The translations under genes were made by a program, and so were the position numbers. The notes below the pieces were generated by a model, which had not been told where the DNA came from, did not search any database, and worked only from the letters and a program-made list of their open reading frames with translations. DNA of 64,000 nucleotides from Thalassobacterium sedimentorum (GTDB lineage Bacteria > Verrucomicrobiota > Verrucomicrobiia > Opitutales > Coraliomargaritaceae), in the NCBI RefSeq assembly GCF_031127905.1, contig NZ_JARXIC010000001.1, positions 186,001 through 250,000 on the forward strand, read 5' to 3'. Every line of letters begins with the position of its first letter. Within the stretch, counting starts at the first letter, position 1. This document shows positions 16,394 to 25,866 of this stretch, piece by piece.

Positions 16394-19249
16394 ATGATTA
16401 GAAAACTTAGACTCCTTGTAACTAATTCCAGCCTATTCCTCGGCAGTCTAGCGATTTCACACGCACAGGAATTTCGCAAACTCCCTCCACTAACTGTAGA
16501 ACCAGATGTAACTCATGCCCTATCGCTGGGATTTACCGGACGCTCACTCATTCCATGGTTCGGTATCGATGAAGCTCCTGCCGTGCTCATCACCGGACAT
16601 GGACCTTATTTCCCACAACGTGATCAAATCTACCGAGCCACTGGATATGACGGCACTGGCAAAGCCTTCGCCTTACCAGCCGACTATGCACTCTACGAAC
16701 CCATGCCATTCGATGTGGAACACGCGGGCACTGGAGCCAAGATTGGTGGTGGCTACGCTCAAGCGATCCCCCGTGCGGATGGTCTTTTCGATTTGATTCG
16801 CTTCAGCAGTACAGGAGCACGCTACTATCGTAATACTGGAAATATCAGCACACCGAACTTTGCCGAACCTTACACGATCGAGATGAAGCAATCGATTAAA
16901 CCAGGCAATAAATGGGTCGCAGATGTCAACGACGACGGCGTTGTCGACCTTTTAATCGGCGGCATGAACCATGACTCTGAAAAATTCAATCAATACCCTG
17001 ATTGGCCTAAAGAAAAAGGTCCTTGGTCAGGCGACAAACACCCAAACATGGGCATCTTACCTGACACGGACATCCAACCTTTCCGTGGGTATGATATCGC
17101 AGGTAACTGGATGGGCAGTCCCGTACGTAAATATCTATGGTGGGCCAAAGGAAGCCTAAGCGACACAGGGGAACTTCAATTTGATGTATTCAAAAATGTC
17201 CGCTACGGTGAAACCGATTACAAGGTTCAGTGGCATGACTTTGGAACTCAACTCTCCCCCATTGTCATGTCGCTTGAAGGCCAGACTTACATTATTGTAT
17301 TTTCTGGGCCACAGGAAGTATTAGCACTGCCCCTTCGCGGTGAAGACGAAAGCGGCGAACTGCGCACAGGTAAATCAGTCCCCTTACTCAAAAATGGGCA
17401 ACGCACTATGAGTTCAGTAAACTTACCTTACGTGGTTGGTCTCGGTGATATGAACAATGATGGACACGATGACATTGTTGTCGGATCCGGTGCCAATGGA
17501 CGCCTAACCGTACTGAGTGGCAAACGTATGGGAGAATTCGAAGAAATGGGCAACGTCTTCAGTAAAGGAGGTATCATTTCAGGCGACACGCTCTCAGTAC
17601 CGGCTCGCGCCGACTGGGACAATGACGGCTACCCAGACATTGTTGTGGGAGACGGATCCGGGTTTTACTCCTTATGGCGTGGCTCAGAAGACCCACTGGT
17701 CTATCAGTCATCCGACTATCTGCGCACCGAATCTGGCGTCATTCGCCACCGTCCTGTCGACGGAAACTTACAAGGAGAGGTTGAAATGGCCTGGAGCTAC
17801 ACCCAACCTGAGCTCTTTGATTGGGATGGCGATGGATACATGGACTTAATCTCAAATGATAATGAAGCCAAACTATTCCTCTATCGCGGTAACGGTAGTG
17901 CCATAACCGCAGAGCGCGAGCGTTTTATGCTGGGCGAAAAACCATTACCAATCGCTTGGCGTAGTCGTCCTGCAGTTGTGAACGGACAATACAAGCTGGC
18001 GGGAGACAATCGCAATTGCCTCTTGTTGATGACATGGGACAATAAACTCGCTTATGCAGTGCCTGATAGCAATGGGAGTCTCAACTTCGAAAAGGTCATT
18101 GATCTGAATTATGAAAATGGGGCTCCCATCATTCTCTGTGGACCAGCAGGTTTATCAGGTCGGCTCAAATTTGCAGCCGTCGACTGGGACGAAGACGGCG
18201 TATGGGATATCGTTACGGGAGTGCAACGTGCACTGCAAAAATACTTTCGTGCACCTGGAACAGAGTCGCCCAGCTCAGCTCCTTACTGGCTTCGCAATAT
18301 TGGTACGAATGATCAGCCTATTTTCGAGCCGGCACGCATGATCACTTTTAAGGACGGAACCCCCATACGAGTCAAAGGCCACGAGTTCAGCGTATACCCA
18401 ACTGATTTAAACAAAGATGGTCACCTCGACATAATCTTCGGCGAGGACGAAGGTTTCGTCTTTTACCTAATGCGAGATCAACTCGCTTGGGATGAAGATA
18501 TCAGCGCAACTAAACAGATGATGAATGCTGAAGTCCAGGCACACCAGAATGCAGCAAATCTGGAGCCTGGTATACTCGTTGCAGAAGACTGGAACTACCC
18601 GAATCAAATATCAATCGAATCGAATAAGCTCAATCGTGGTCAGGGTTGGAGTGCTCCATGGAATATCCATGCTCCCACAGCAAAGATCACAAACGATTAT
18701 GTAAATACGCCGAATGTTTTTTCAACTCGCAGCAGTGGCAATTTCATCCGTATGCTTGGAGATGGCAAACAAACAGCCAGCATTGAGCGCATGCTGGCTC
18801 AGCCCTTCAACTTGGAACAAGAGGTCCCCACGACCTTGATTTATCAGATCGACTGGCAGCGGACCGACCACTCAGACAATGATGGCAACGAAGGTGTAAA
18901 ACTGTTGGGATTGTCCACACTACAAGGTAAGACCCTGATTGCGATCGAAATTAATTCCGCAGAAGAACTAGAAATACGCATCGACAATAGTACCACTAAA
19001 ACCGATGGAAAACTCAGCTTCGTTGGAGCTTGGACATTGCGTGCAGAAATTGATCTCAACTCTGAAGGAAAAGCGATAGAGGTGCGCGCAATCGTAGCTG
19101 AAGAAGTTTTACCGAAGCATATCAACGATGAAGACTGGAGCTTAAAAGCAACAGGCAAGGTGGATGGTATCATCAGTGCACTCACCTTAAGCGTAGGTAA
19201 GTACGCCGGGTTCGTTGATTTTGAAAATCTTCAACTTTCCGTAAAGTGA
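16394..19249 (+). CDS. Secreted FG-GAP/VCBS repeat protein, paralogue 2 of 3
   Basis: 951 residues with signal peptide (about 1-24, ending SHAQ). Six calcium-loop motifs are at about residues 177, 351, 406, 475, 596 and 670 (for example DWDNDGYPDIVVGDGSG and DLNKDGHLDIIFGEDEG). It shares the conserved blocks GFTGRSLIPWFG, FRGYDIAGNWMG, YLWWAKG, RHRPVDGNLQG and NDNEAKLFLYRGNG with paralogues 1 and 3, and is closest to 3. From about residue 725 a second domain begins (ILVAEDWNYP ... GQGWSAPWN) that resembles the N-terminal LamG-like module of the PEP-CTERM protein at 23255. Its end overlaps the first candidate start of the GH94 gene, implying translational coupling. Catalytic function not identified. 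Confidence 0.8.
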   Translation: MIRKLRLLVTNSSLFLGSLAISHAQEFRKLPPLTVEPDVTHALSLGFTGRSLIPWFGIDEAPAVLITGHGPYFPQRDQIYRATGYDGTGKAFALPADYALYEPMPFDVEHAGTGAKIGGGYAQAIPRADGLFDLIRFSSTGARYYRNTGNISTPNFAEPYTIEMKQSIKPGNKWVADVNDDGVVDLLIGGMNHDSEKFNQYPDWPKEKGPWSGDKHPNMGILPDTDIQPFRGYDIAGNWMGSPVRKYLWWAKGSLSDTGELQFDVFKNVRYGETDYKVQWHDFGTQLSPIVMSLEGQTYIIVFSGPQEVLALPLRGEDESGELRTGKSVPLLKNGQRTMSSVNLPYVVGLGDMNNDGHDDIVVGSGANGRLTVLSGKRMGEFEEMGNVFSKGGIISGDTLSVPARADWDNDGYPDIVVGDGSGFYSLWRGSEDPLVYQSSDYLRTESGVIRHRPVDGNLQGEVEMAWSYTQPELFDWDGDGYMDLISNDNEAKLFLYRGNGSAITAERERFMLGEKPLPIAWRSRPAVVNGQYKLAGDNRNCLLLMTWDNKLAYAVPDSNGSLNFEKVIDLNYENGAPIILCGPAGLSGRLKFAAVDWDEDGVWDIVTGVQRALQKYFRAPGTESPSSAPYWLRNIGTNDQPIFEPARMITFKDGTPIRVKGHEFSVYPTDLNKDGHLDIIFGEDEGFVFYLMRDQLAWDEDISATKQMMNAEVQAHQNAANLEPGILVAEDWNYPNQISIESNKLNRGQGWSAPWNIHAPTAKITNDYVNTPNVFSTRSSGNFIRMLGDGKQTASIERMLAQPFNLEQEVPTTLIYQIDWQRTDHSDNDGNEGVKLLGLSTLQGKTLIAIEINSAEELEIRIDNSTTKTDGKLSFVGAWTLRAEIDLNSEGKAIEVRAIVAEEVLPKHINDEDWSLKATGKVDGIISALTLSVGKYAGFVDFENLQLSVK

Positions 19250-19269
19250 ACCTGAGGACTCACGAAAGT

Positions 19270-21750
19270 ATGTGCAATCAGAAGAGCGAAGTATCCCAAC
19301 CACCAGCGCAGCCCCCCTCATCCATACAGCTAGATGAGATTTATCGCTTCGACGACGAAGGTGGTGCAATCGACATCCTACAGCCCGATCTACCTGCCCC
19401 ATGGATTAACTACCTATCCAACGGCACCCTACATGCTTTCGTGTCACAAGCAGGAGGTGGCTTTACTTGGCGCAAGAGTCCCGTAACCGGACGTTTGACC
19501 CGCTATAGGATGCAGAACTTACCGGTCGACTCACCAGGATTCTACATTTATCTGCGCCATGTCGATGGAAGCACTTGGTCCCCAACTTTTCGCCCTTGTG
19601 AAGTAAGACCCGACAGTTGGAGCGCACGCCACGAACCGGGACTCACACGCTTTCGTGCGGAATACAAGGGACTTGAAGCAGTGTTAACACTCTTTGTGGC
19701 TCCCAACAGCGACACATTAATCTGGGACCTTGAACTCACAGCTCACTCAGAAGACAGCATCGAAGTCGATGTATTTGCTTATGTTGAACTCTCACAGATG
19801 ATGTGGCAACGCGAGCAATTCCATGGTTACTACTGGCGACACATGCTCAATGTGTGGTGGGATCCAAAGCTACAAACTCTTATTTACCTGGATCACAATC
19901 AATTCCATCCCAAGATCGACGAAGTTCCACTAGTTTACTTTGCATCAGACAAAGCGGTAGATTCTTATTCCGGTGATCGCGATGCCTTCATAGGCAGTTA
20001 TCGAACAGAGCGTACCCCACAAGCGATCGAACGTGGTCACTGCGGGAACGAAGAACTCTCCACGGGCGAAGCTTGCGGCGCACTGCATCGTAAACTCATC
20101 CTCTCACCTGGAAAAACAAATCGTCTAAGCTTCTACTTAGGTACGATCACCGGCGCCCTTGTCGATTTCAAGACTGCGAAAAAAGAAGTCGAAATACAGT
20201 TAGAAAAGCTTCGACAACCTGACAGGATAATCAAAGAACTCACAGTCTTAAAGGATTGGTGGTCTGAGCATCTATCACATTTCAAATGCGAACTCCCGGA
20301 TGCCGATGCACAGCGCCAAATCAACCTGTGGGGCCCCGTTAACTGTGTACAAACCGCACGTTACTCACGTTCTGTTAATGCCAACGCCCCCGGCATCCGT
20401 GGCATCGGCTTCCGCGACTCTTGCCAAGACATGCTGGCCATGGTTTCGAGAAAACCTAATTGGGCCCGCGAACTCTTTCTTAAATTGCTATCCAAGCAAT
20501 ACCAAGACGGTCATACCGTGCACATGATCCCACTCGATGAAACTGCGATGCCGGGGATCAATACCCACAGTGACAACCACCTCTGGCTCCCCTTCCTCGC
20601 ATACGCAATATTAGCTGAAACTGGAGACCGGGTATTCTTTGAAAAAACAGTTCCTTGGCTCGCAAAAGATCACCTACACACCGAGGGTGAAGCAACAGTC
20701 TGGCAGCACCTCTTAGCAGCGGTTAAGTTCACCCAGAATAACCGTGGCACACATGGACTACCGCTCACGCTAGCTGGTGACTGGAATGACATCATCGGAC
20801 GATTCTCCACCCGGGGCTTGGGCGAATCCATCTTTGCGGGGCAACAGTATGTATTAGCTCTACAATACATGATAGAGATGGCAGAATATCTAAACGATAA
20901 CACTTCGCTCACATGGCTACAGAATTGCCGTCAAGAACAAGAAAGAAGCATCGCCGAACACGGTTGGGATGGTGCGTGGTGGCGACGCGGATACGATGAC
21001 GATGGCAAAGCAATCGGAAGTCACAACTGCACTTACGGTAAATTATTTCTCAATCCACAAAGTTGGAGCGTGCTCAGCAACACCGGTTCTCGTTCACAAC
21101 AAGAAGCGTCGATGCAGACCGTATATGAACAGCTGAATACTCCAATGGGCGTCAAGAAGCTCACCCCAGGCTTTCCAACTTGGCCAGAAGACCAAGATCC
21201 ATTCACCGGATACGGGCCGGGCTGCGGAGAAAACGGGGCTGTATTCTGCCATGCACACGCTTGGGCGGTAATCGCGGAAGCCTCGCTGGGAAACAGCGAA
21301 CGCGCATGGCTCTATTATCGCGAACTCATGCCACATCTGGCCTTAAAAACAGCAGGACTAGAGCGCTACCAAGGAGAACCTTACGCTTGGGCCAGCAATA
21401 TTGTGGGCCCAGAGAACGCCCGATCTGGCTGGGCCAACGTCACTCATATTAGCGGCACCGCCGCTTGGATGGATGTGGCAGCGACCCAATACTTGCTCGG
21501 AGTCCGGCCTGAACTAGAAGGCTTACGACTTGCCCCCTGCGTTCCCGCAGACTGGAAAAATTTTACAGTACAACGAATCCTACGTGACTGTAAATTGACA
21601 ATCAATTTCACCCTCAACTCACCAAAACCCATTCATAAGTATCTAATCAGAGTCGACGGAGAAGAACTCTCAAGCGACGTAGAAAACTTGATCCCATATA
21701 ACTTCTTCCCGGCAAAATCATCTAGAACTCTCGATGTATTTGTAAAATGA
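19270..21750 (+). CDS. GH94 glycoside phosphorylase (cellobiose phosphorylase family)
   Basis: About 826 residues from ATG 19270; a GTG at 19246 overlapping the previous stop is an alternative start. The order of domains is that of GH94: N-terminal beta-sandwich (YLSNGTLHAFVSQAGGGFTW), then an (alpha/alpha)6 barrel with GIRGIGFRDSCQDML, LAGDWNDI (the catalytic Asp is the second Asp, codon 20788-20790) and GCGENGAVFCHAHAWAV. There is no signal peptide, so it is cytosolic. The family cleaves a beta-linked disaccharide with phosphate to give a sugar 1-phosphate; which disaccharide is not clear. Tight coupling to the FG-GAP gene and a downstream sulfatase 12 bases away point to one catabolic operon. 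Confidence 0.88.
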   Translation: MCNQKSEVSQPPAQPPSSIQLDEIYRFDDEGGAIDILQPDLPAPWINYLSNGTLHAFVSQAGGGFTWRKSPVTGRLTRYRMQNLPVDSPGFYIYLRHVDGSTWSPTFRPCEVRPDSWSARHEPGLTRFRAEYKGLEAVLTLFVAPNSDTLIWDLELTAHSEDSIEVDVFAYVELSQMMWQREQFHGYYWRHMLNVWWDPKLQTLIYLDHNQFHPKIDEVPLVYFASDKAVDSYSGDRDAFIGSYRTERTPQAIERGHCGNEELSTGEACGALHRKLILSPGKTNRLSFYLGTITGALVDFKTAKKEVEIQLEKLRQPDRIIKELTVLKDWWSEHLSHFKCELPDADAQRQINLWGPVNCVQTARYSRSVNANAPGIRGIGFRDSCQDMLAMVSRKPNWARELFLKLLSKQYQDGHTVHMIPLDETAMPGINTHSDNHLWLPFLAYAILAETGDRVFFEKTVPWLAKDHLHTEGEATVWQHLLAAVKFTQNNRGTHGLPLTLAGDWNDIIGRFSTRGLGESIFAGQQYVLALQYMIEMAEYLNDNTSLTWLQNCRQEQERSIAEHGWDGAWWRRGYDDDGKAIGSHNCTYGKLFLNPQSWSVLSNTGSRSQQEASMQTVYEQLNTPMGVKKLTPGFPTWPEDQDPFTGYGPGCGENGAVFCHAHAWAVIAEASLGNSERAWLYYRELMPHLALKTAGLERYQGEPYAWASNIVGPENARSGWANVTHISGTAAWMDVAATQYLLGVRPELEGLRLAPCVPADWKNFTVQRILRDCKLTINFTLNSPKPIHKYLIRVDGEELSSDVENLIPYNFFPAKSSRTLDVFVK

Positions 21751-21762
21751 ACGAGACATATC

Positions 21763-23151
21763 ATGGCAGACAAAAAAGTACAAAAACGGATATACACACT
21801 CTTACTCCTGCTGTTGCCTATTGGTATTCACGCAGCTCAACCAAATTTTATTATCATCGTCGCCGATGATATGTCTTGGACCGACTCAGGTGCCTATGGT
21901 CATCCAACCATAAAAACACCCAATATTGACCAAATGGCATTAGATGGCATGCGTTTCGACCAAGCCTTTCTAACAACTAGTTCGTGTAGCCCTAGCCGTG
22001 CATCGATAATGACTGGACGTTACCCACATAATACAGGAGCCCCAGAGCTACATTCCGAAATGCCTGCCACCCAGGTCATGCTAACGAAAGTTCTCAAAGA
22101 AGCAGGCTATTATACAGCCTCTGTCGGGAAATGGCATTTAGGTGAAAATGTCAGAGATCAATTTGACCTGATAATTGAAGACAAAGAAGGTGCTGGTACC
22201 CAACAGTGGATAAAAACACTACAAGAACGCCCCGCAAATCAGCCTTTTTTTCTGTGGCTGGCTTCAAACGACCCTCACAGAGTTTACTCTCCAGAAAAAA
22301 TCAAACAAAGCAACTCCCCCTCGATGGTTGTGGTCCCTCCACACTATCCTGATACCGCAGAGGTACGAAAAGATCTTGCGAATTACTATAATGAAATATC
22401 ACGCCTAGACCACGACCTAGGACGCGTGCGTGCAGAAGTGGCTGCTCAGGGCATTACTAAAAATACATTCATTCTTTTTCTCTCAGATAACGGAAGACCC
22501 TTCCCTGCAAGTAAAACTCGGCTAACCGACGAAGGCATCAGGACTCCATTTATCATTACCTATCCACAGCGAGTACAATCCAACACAACTACCTCAAGTT
22601 TGATCAGTACAATCGACATCTTTCCTACCATTGCAGACATCGCAAATATTCCAATTCCAAGCACAGTATCTGGAAAAAGCTTCCTTGCCGTGCTAGAGAA
22701 TCCGCAAAACAGTATTCGAAACCGTATTTACGCAGAGCACAATTGGCACGATTACCAGGCTTATGAAAGAGCAGTGCGCAATGAACGCTATACCTACATA
22801 CGAAACGCACTGCCAGAACTAGCAGCCACCCCCCCAGCTGATGCCGTAGGCTCACCAACTTACCAAGCCATGCGTAAACTACGCGATGCAGGTGAGCTGA
22901 CTGCACTCCAAATGGACTCCTTTACTCAACCACGCGCTGTCGATTTCCTATATGACAATATCATGGATCCTTATTCGACCGTAAACTTAGCCAATAAAAC
23001 TGAATATCAATCCATATTAAAGACTCTAAGCGCAGATCTCGATAAGTGGATCCAAAGCACCAATGATGTAATGCCTAAAGAACTTACACCAGACCTCTTC
23101 GACCGCGAAACTGGAAGAATGTTACCAATTCATCGAAATTATATGAAATAA
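21763..23151 (+). CDS. Sulfatase, S1 family (exported)
   Basis: 462 residues. N-terminal signal peptide (about 1-25, ending IHAA), then PNFIIIVADDMSW with the paired metal-binding Asp35-Asp36. The active-site signature C-S-P-S-R starts at Cys75, the residue converted to formylglycine by an FGE-type enzyme, followed by ASIMTGR. Later LFLSDNGRPF supplies further metal ligands. It should remove sulfate esters from a sugar in the periplasm or outside. It lies 12 bases after the GH94 gene. No FGE gene is in the window. Confidence 0.9.
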   Translation: MADKKVQKRIYTLLLLLLPIGIHAAQPNFIIIVADDMSWTDSGAYGHPTIKTPNIDQMALDGMRFDQAFLTTSSCSPSRASIMTGRYPHNTGAPELHSEMPATQVMLTKVLKEAGYYTASVGKWHLGENVRDQFDLIIEDKEGAGTQQWIKTLQERPANQPFFLWLASNDPHRVYSPEKIKQSNSPSMVVVPPHYPDTAEVRKDLANYYNEISRLDHDLGRVRAEVAAQGITKNTFILFLSDNGRPFPASKTRLTDEGIRTPFIITYPQRVQSNTTTSSLISTIDIFPTIADIANIPIPSTVSGKSFLAVLENPQNSIRNRIYAEHNWHDYQAYERAVRNERYTYIRNALPELAATPPADAVGSPTYQAMRKLRDAGELTALQMDSFTQPRAVDFLYDNIMDPYSTVNLANKTEYQSILKTLSADLDKWIQSTNDVMPKELTPDLFDRETGRMLPIHRNYMK

Positions 23152-23162
23152 GTAAATATTCC

Positions 23163-23190
23163 TTGAAATCCTGAGTCGCAAACGTATACT
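23163..23190 (+). promoter_or_regulatory. Promoter with GTATAC overlapping the -10 box, before the PEP-CTERM gene at 23255
   Basis: TTGAAA at 23163-23168, 16 bases, TATACT at 23185-23190; the palindrome GTATAC occupies 23184-23189 and so covers the -10 box. A repressor at this site would block polymerase directly. Confidence 0.5.
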
Positions 23191-23254
23191 AATAAAACAC
23201 TAATTAGTGCAAGCACCTGTTCCACTGTTAAATCCTCCATATACAAACTCCAGT

Positions 23255-24115
23255 ATGATGAAAAACACCCCAATCACAATCACAGCTCTATCATGTATAC
23301 TAACCATGGTGTCACACGCCGACTTAATTGTCTCAGAAACATTTAACTACACCATAGACGAATCCGTAGACGGAAAGAATGGCGGAACTGGATGGAGTGG
23401 AGCATGGAATGCGGGAAGCGGAGGGGTTTCACCGACGACAGATTACAATATTAGCGCTCCCACTGGATATTCCGGCAGCAGCAGCCCCGTTCTACGCATA
23501 GCTTCGGACGGAAACGGCACACTCAGCGTCAATCGCAATCTAGCCACAGGAATTAACATGAGCCCAAGCAGTGAAACTAGCTTATACTTTAGCTTTCTCT
23601 GGGCTCGCACCGACACCAATGCAACAAATGGATCAGAAGCAGCTCAATTCACATTTCAAACAACTTCGGGAACGCCACTAGCTAAGGTTGGTATTAACGG
23701 TAACGAACAAATATTTGCGGGGTTTGACTCAACAACTTCTGACGCGTCTCAGACACTTTCAGTTACGAATAACACCACCACCACAGGGAACTATTTACTA
23801 GTAGGAAAAATTTTACTAAATCAAGATGGCACCGACGACGAGCTTTACCTCAGCGTTTTCGATAGCTCAGCAAGCATCACTGGCGAGCCCACATCTTGGG
23901 ACCTGTCTACAGCAGACGACATCAGCGGCACTATCGGCAGAATCAATCTAAGCTCTCAAAGATTTGCCCAAAGCACCTACTGGGACAATATTAGCATTGG
24001 AACTAGCTTTGCAGATGTCACTAATATCCCTGAACCATCCGTATTTGCTTTGACTATGGGAGTCGGCGCCCTATGCATAATGGGTAGCCGGCGTAAACGT
24101 AGCTACACTGAATAG
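23255..24115 (+). CDS. PEP-CTERM sorting-domain protein with LamG-like module
   Basis: 286 residues from ATG 23255; a GTG at 23207 extends the frame but adds Pro-rich residues before the evident signal peptide, so the ATG is preferred. After the signal peptide (ending SHADL) comes the module SETFNY ... NGGTGWSGAWNAGSGG, a concanavalin/LamG-like beta-sandwich common in Verrucomicrobiota and Planctomycetota, and the tag IPEPSVFAL, a hydrophobic helix and SRRKR. A related untagged gene, fused to an SGNH tail, lies at 26771. Likely a surface glycan-binding or matrix protein, function inferred only. Confidence 0.82.
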   Translation: MMKNTPITITALSCILTMVSHADLIVSETFNYTIDESVDGKNGGTGWSGAWNAGSGGVSPTTDYNISAPTGYSGSSSPVLRIASDGNGTLSVNRNLATGINMSPSSETSLYFSFLWARTDTNATNGSEAAQFTFQTTSGTPLAKVGINGNEQIFAGFDSTTSDASQTLSVTNNTTTTGNYLLVGKILLNQDGTDDELYLSVFDSSASITGEPTSWDLSTADDISGTIGRINLSSQRFAQSTYWDNISIGTSFADVTNIPEPSVFALTMGVGALCIMGSRRKRSYTE

Positions 24116-24175
24116 AAGCGTATTGGCTTAGTGGTTGATTACAGCGAAGGAATCACTGATACTTTAAATAACATG

Positions 24176-24208
24176 AGGCTCTCCTGGCGGGGGCCTTTTT
24201 TTTTTTTT
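24176..24208 (+). terminator. Rho-independent terminator after the PEP-CTERM gene at 23255
   Basis: AGGCTCTC (24176-24183) pairs with GGGGGCCT (24189-24196, two wobble pairs) around CTGGC, followed by thirteen T (24196-24208). Confidence 0.85.
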
Positions 24209-24227
24209 GAATTATAGATGAAAAGTA

Positions 24228-24435
24228 ATACCAATTTGCATAAAGTTTGAAGCTAATCGAGATATTCTTCACAACTTCGGTTATCATACCACTTCTAAGA
24301 ATATATGATCTATAAGCTTGGCCTTAGCGTAACCTCGAAACTTTGTTTCGGGGAGGGATTAACATCACCCCGGTTCCGAAAACCGAGGATACAAAAGATA
24401 TATTTATTAGGACCAAACTTTTTTCGAATTGGTAT
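24228..24435. mobile_element. MITE-like element with 22-bp terminal inverted repeats
   Basis: ATACCAATTTGCATAAAGTTTG at 24228-24249 is the inverted complement, 19 of 22 positions, of the sequence at 24414-24435 that ends AATTGGTAT. The ~208-base interior has no ORF but two internal hairpins: CGAAAC/GTTTCG at 24336-24350 and CGGTT/AACCG at 24371-24385. Size, termini and lack of coding capacity fit a miniature inverted-repeat element; a folded non-coding RNA or a bidirectional transcription barrier is an alternative. No clear target duplication is visible. Together with the terminator it fills the 355-base gap 24116-24470. Confidence 0.55.
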
Positions 24436-24470
24436 AAAATAACAGCGATCAGCGCTACTGTATAATTGGC

Positions 24471-25742
24471 TCAATAACCGGTAATATCCTGCTGCAGATC
24501 GAGCATGACATCTAGTGTGCTAGAATCAACTAAACCTACAGATGGGTCCATTTTCGCCGCCGCTTTAATCAGCTCTCGGTCCTGATACACCGCGCCCTTA
24601 GCAAGCATGACATGCGTATCAGAAATTTGCCGGCAAATAGTCGCCACTTTCTCAGGCAGATGCCCCACCGCAACACCTTGAATAAGACCCTCCACAATCC
24701 TAGCGGGAACCTCAACAATGTGCGACTCAGGTAAATTCGAAACATATCCACGATTCTGTAGATTCAGCATATCCATATGGAGCGTAGCCTTCAATTCTCT
24801 CGCTTTGATGAGTTTAATCGGTTTTTCCCACGCATGAGCAGGTCCGTTCTGCCGCCAATCCACCCGTCCTCGCGCGATCGCTGAAAGCAAGTCCACACGA
24901 GCTTGCCTGACCTGCTCACTTCCATGAAAGGGAGCAACATCAAGAGTGAAGTGATTGCGCACCTTTTGCTTCGAGAGGTAATCACACATATGTGATGCGC
25001 CCGAGACACCAATGGCCTCATACTCCTCGAAGAGATAGCGCAAATCTGGATCCGCCTGACTCGTTCTAGTATAATCAATTATACCAGGCATTAAATCCTC
25101 CTGGGTTCGACGATCATGTATAGACAAAAGCCAAGCGAAGTGATTCAACCCCGCAGTCACAACATCAATCTCATCAACACGGCGCCCTACTGTCTGCGCC
25201 AATAATTCATAACCAGTAGCCCCTTGATGTGCTGCATTACAAAAGCCATAACAAGCGATTTTAGTGAAGGCATTCACCGCGAAAGTAACACGAGGCAGAG
25301 GATTTGTCACATTAAGCAACAGGGCATCGGGGCAGTATATTTCCATACTGCGGGCAATATCCATCAGCAAATGAATCGATCTTAATGCATACATTAATCC
25401 ACTCAAGCCACCACATTCACCGGAATAGCCCTGATCGAGCTTCCGCTCTTTTAAAAAATGATAGTCCATCAACCAACGTCGATGCCCCTGAATCGCAGCA
25501 CAAGAGATCACATAATCGGCCCCTGGCAATACTTGCTGCCAGTCCATCGATGTCTCTATCATTACGCTACGGCCTTCGTCCAGCGCCAAACGCTCGGCAT
25601 AAGACTTCATTAGCTCCAAATTGTTGGAATCTAAATCGACCAATGCAAGCGTGCAGCCTTCAGTGTCTATTTCGGTCATAAAGTCCATGATGACGCCTGG
25701 TGCGAATACATGGCTCCCCACTCCTATAATTACTATTTTCAT
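24471..25742 (-). CDS. GH4 family NAD-dependent glycosidase
   Basis: 423 residues from the ATG at 25742; the frame reaches 25790, but MKIVIIGVGS, the NAD-binding Rossmann start, marks the real N-terminus. GH4 hallmarks are visible: NVTNPLP (Asn147), the metal ligands Cys168 and His172 in GFCNAAHQG, and GLNHFAWL (Asn200-His201). GH4 enzymes use NAD and a divalent metal to cleave alpha- or beta-glycosides by an oxidation-elimination route; members act on 6-phosphoglycosides, alpha-galactosides or galacturonides. The substrate is not deducible, but a uronide-type substrate would fit the GntR/FCD regulator. Cytosolic. Divergent from the AraC gene at 25867. Confidence 0.85.
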   Translation of the reverse strand: MKIVIIGVGSHVFAPGVIMDFMTEIDTEGCTLALVDLDSNNLELMKSYAERLALDEGRSVMIETSMDWQQVLPGADYVISCAAIQGHRRWLMDYHFLKERKLDQGYSGECGGLSGLMYALRSIHLLMDIARSMEIYCPDALLLNVTNPLPRVTFAVNAFTKIACYGFCNAAHQGATGYELLAQTVGRRVDEIDVVTAGLNHFAWLLSIHDRRTQEDLMPGIIDYTRTSQADPDLRYLFEEYEAIGVSGASHMCDYLSKQKVRNHFTLDVAPFHGSEQVRQARVDLLSAIARGRVDWRQNGPAHAWEKPIKLIKARELKATLHMDMLNLQNRGYVSNLPESHIVEVPARIVEGLIQGVAVGHLPEKVATICRQISDTHVMLAKGAVYQDRELIKAAAKMDPSVGLVDSSTLDVMLDLQQDITGY

Positions 25743-25780
25743 ATTCAATTTTCGGTATATTTTATCATGGTACCGTAAAT

Positions 25781-25808
25781 TTGCGTTCACAATTTAACCT
25801 GGTATAAT
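25781..25808 (+). promoter_or_regulatory. Promoter of the AraC regulator gene
   Basis: TTGCGT at 25781-25786, 16 bases, perfect TATAAT at 25803-25808. Transcription would begin near 25815, downstream of the GTG at 25810, which argues for the ATG at 25867 as start. The same region carries the divergent GH4 promoter. Confidence 0.55.
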
Positions 25809-25866
25809 CGTGCACATTCCCCCCTCACACAAAGCTCCCTTTCCTCTCCCGATTCAGCAACTGGCC

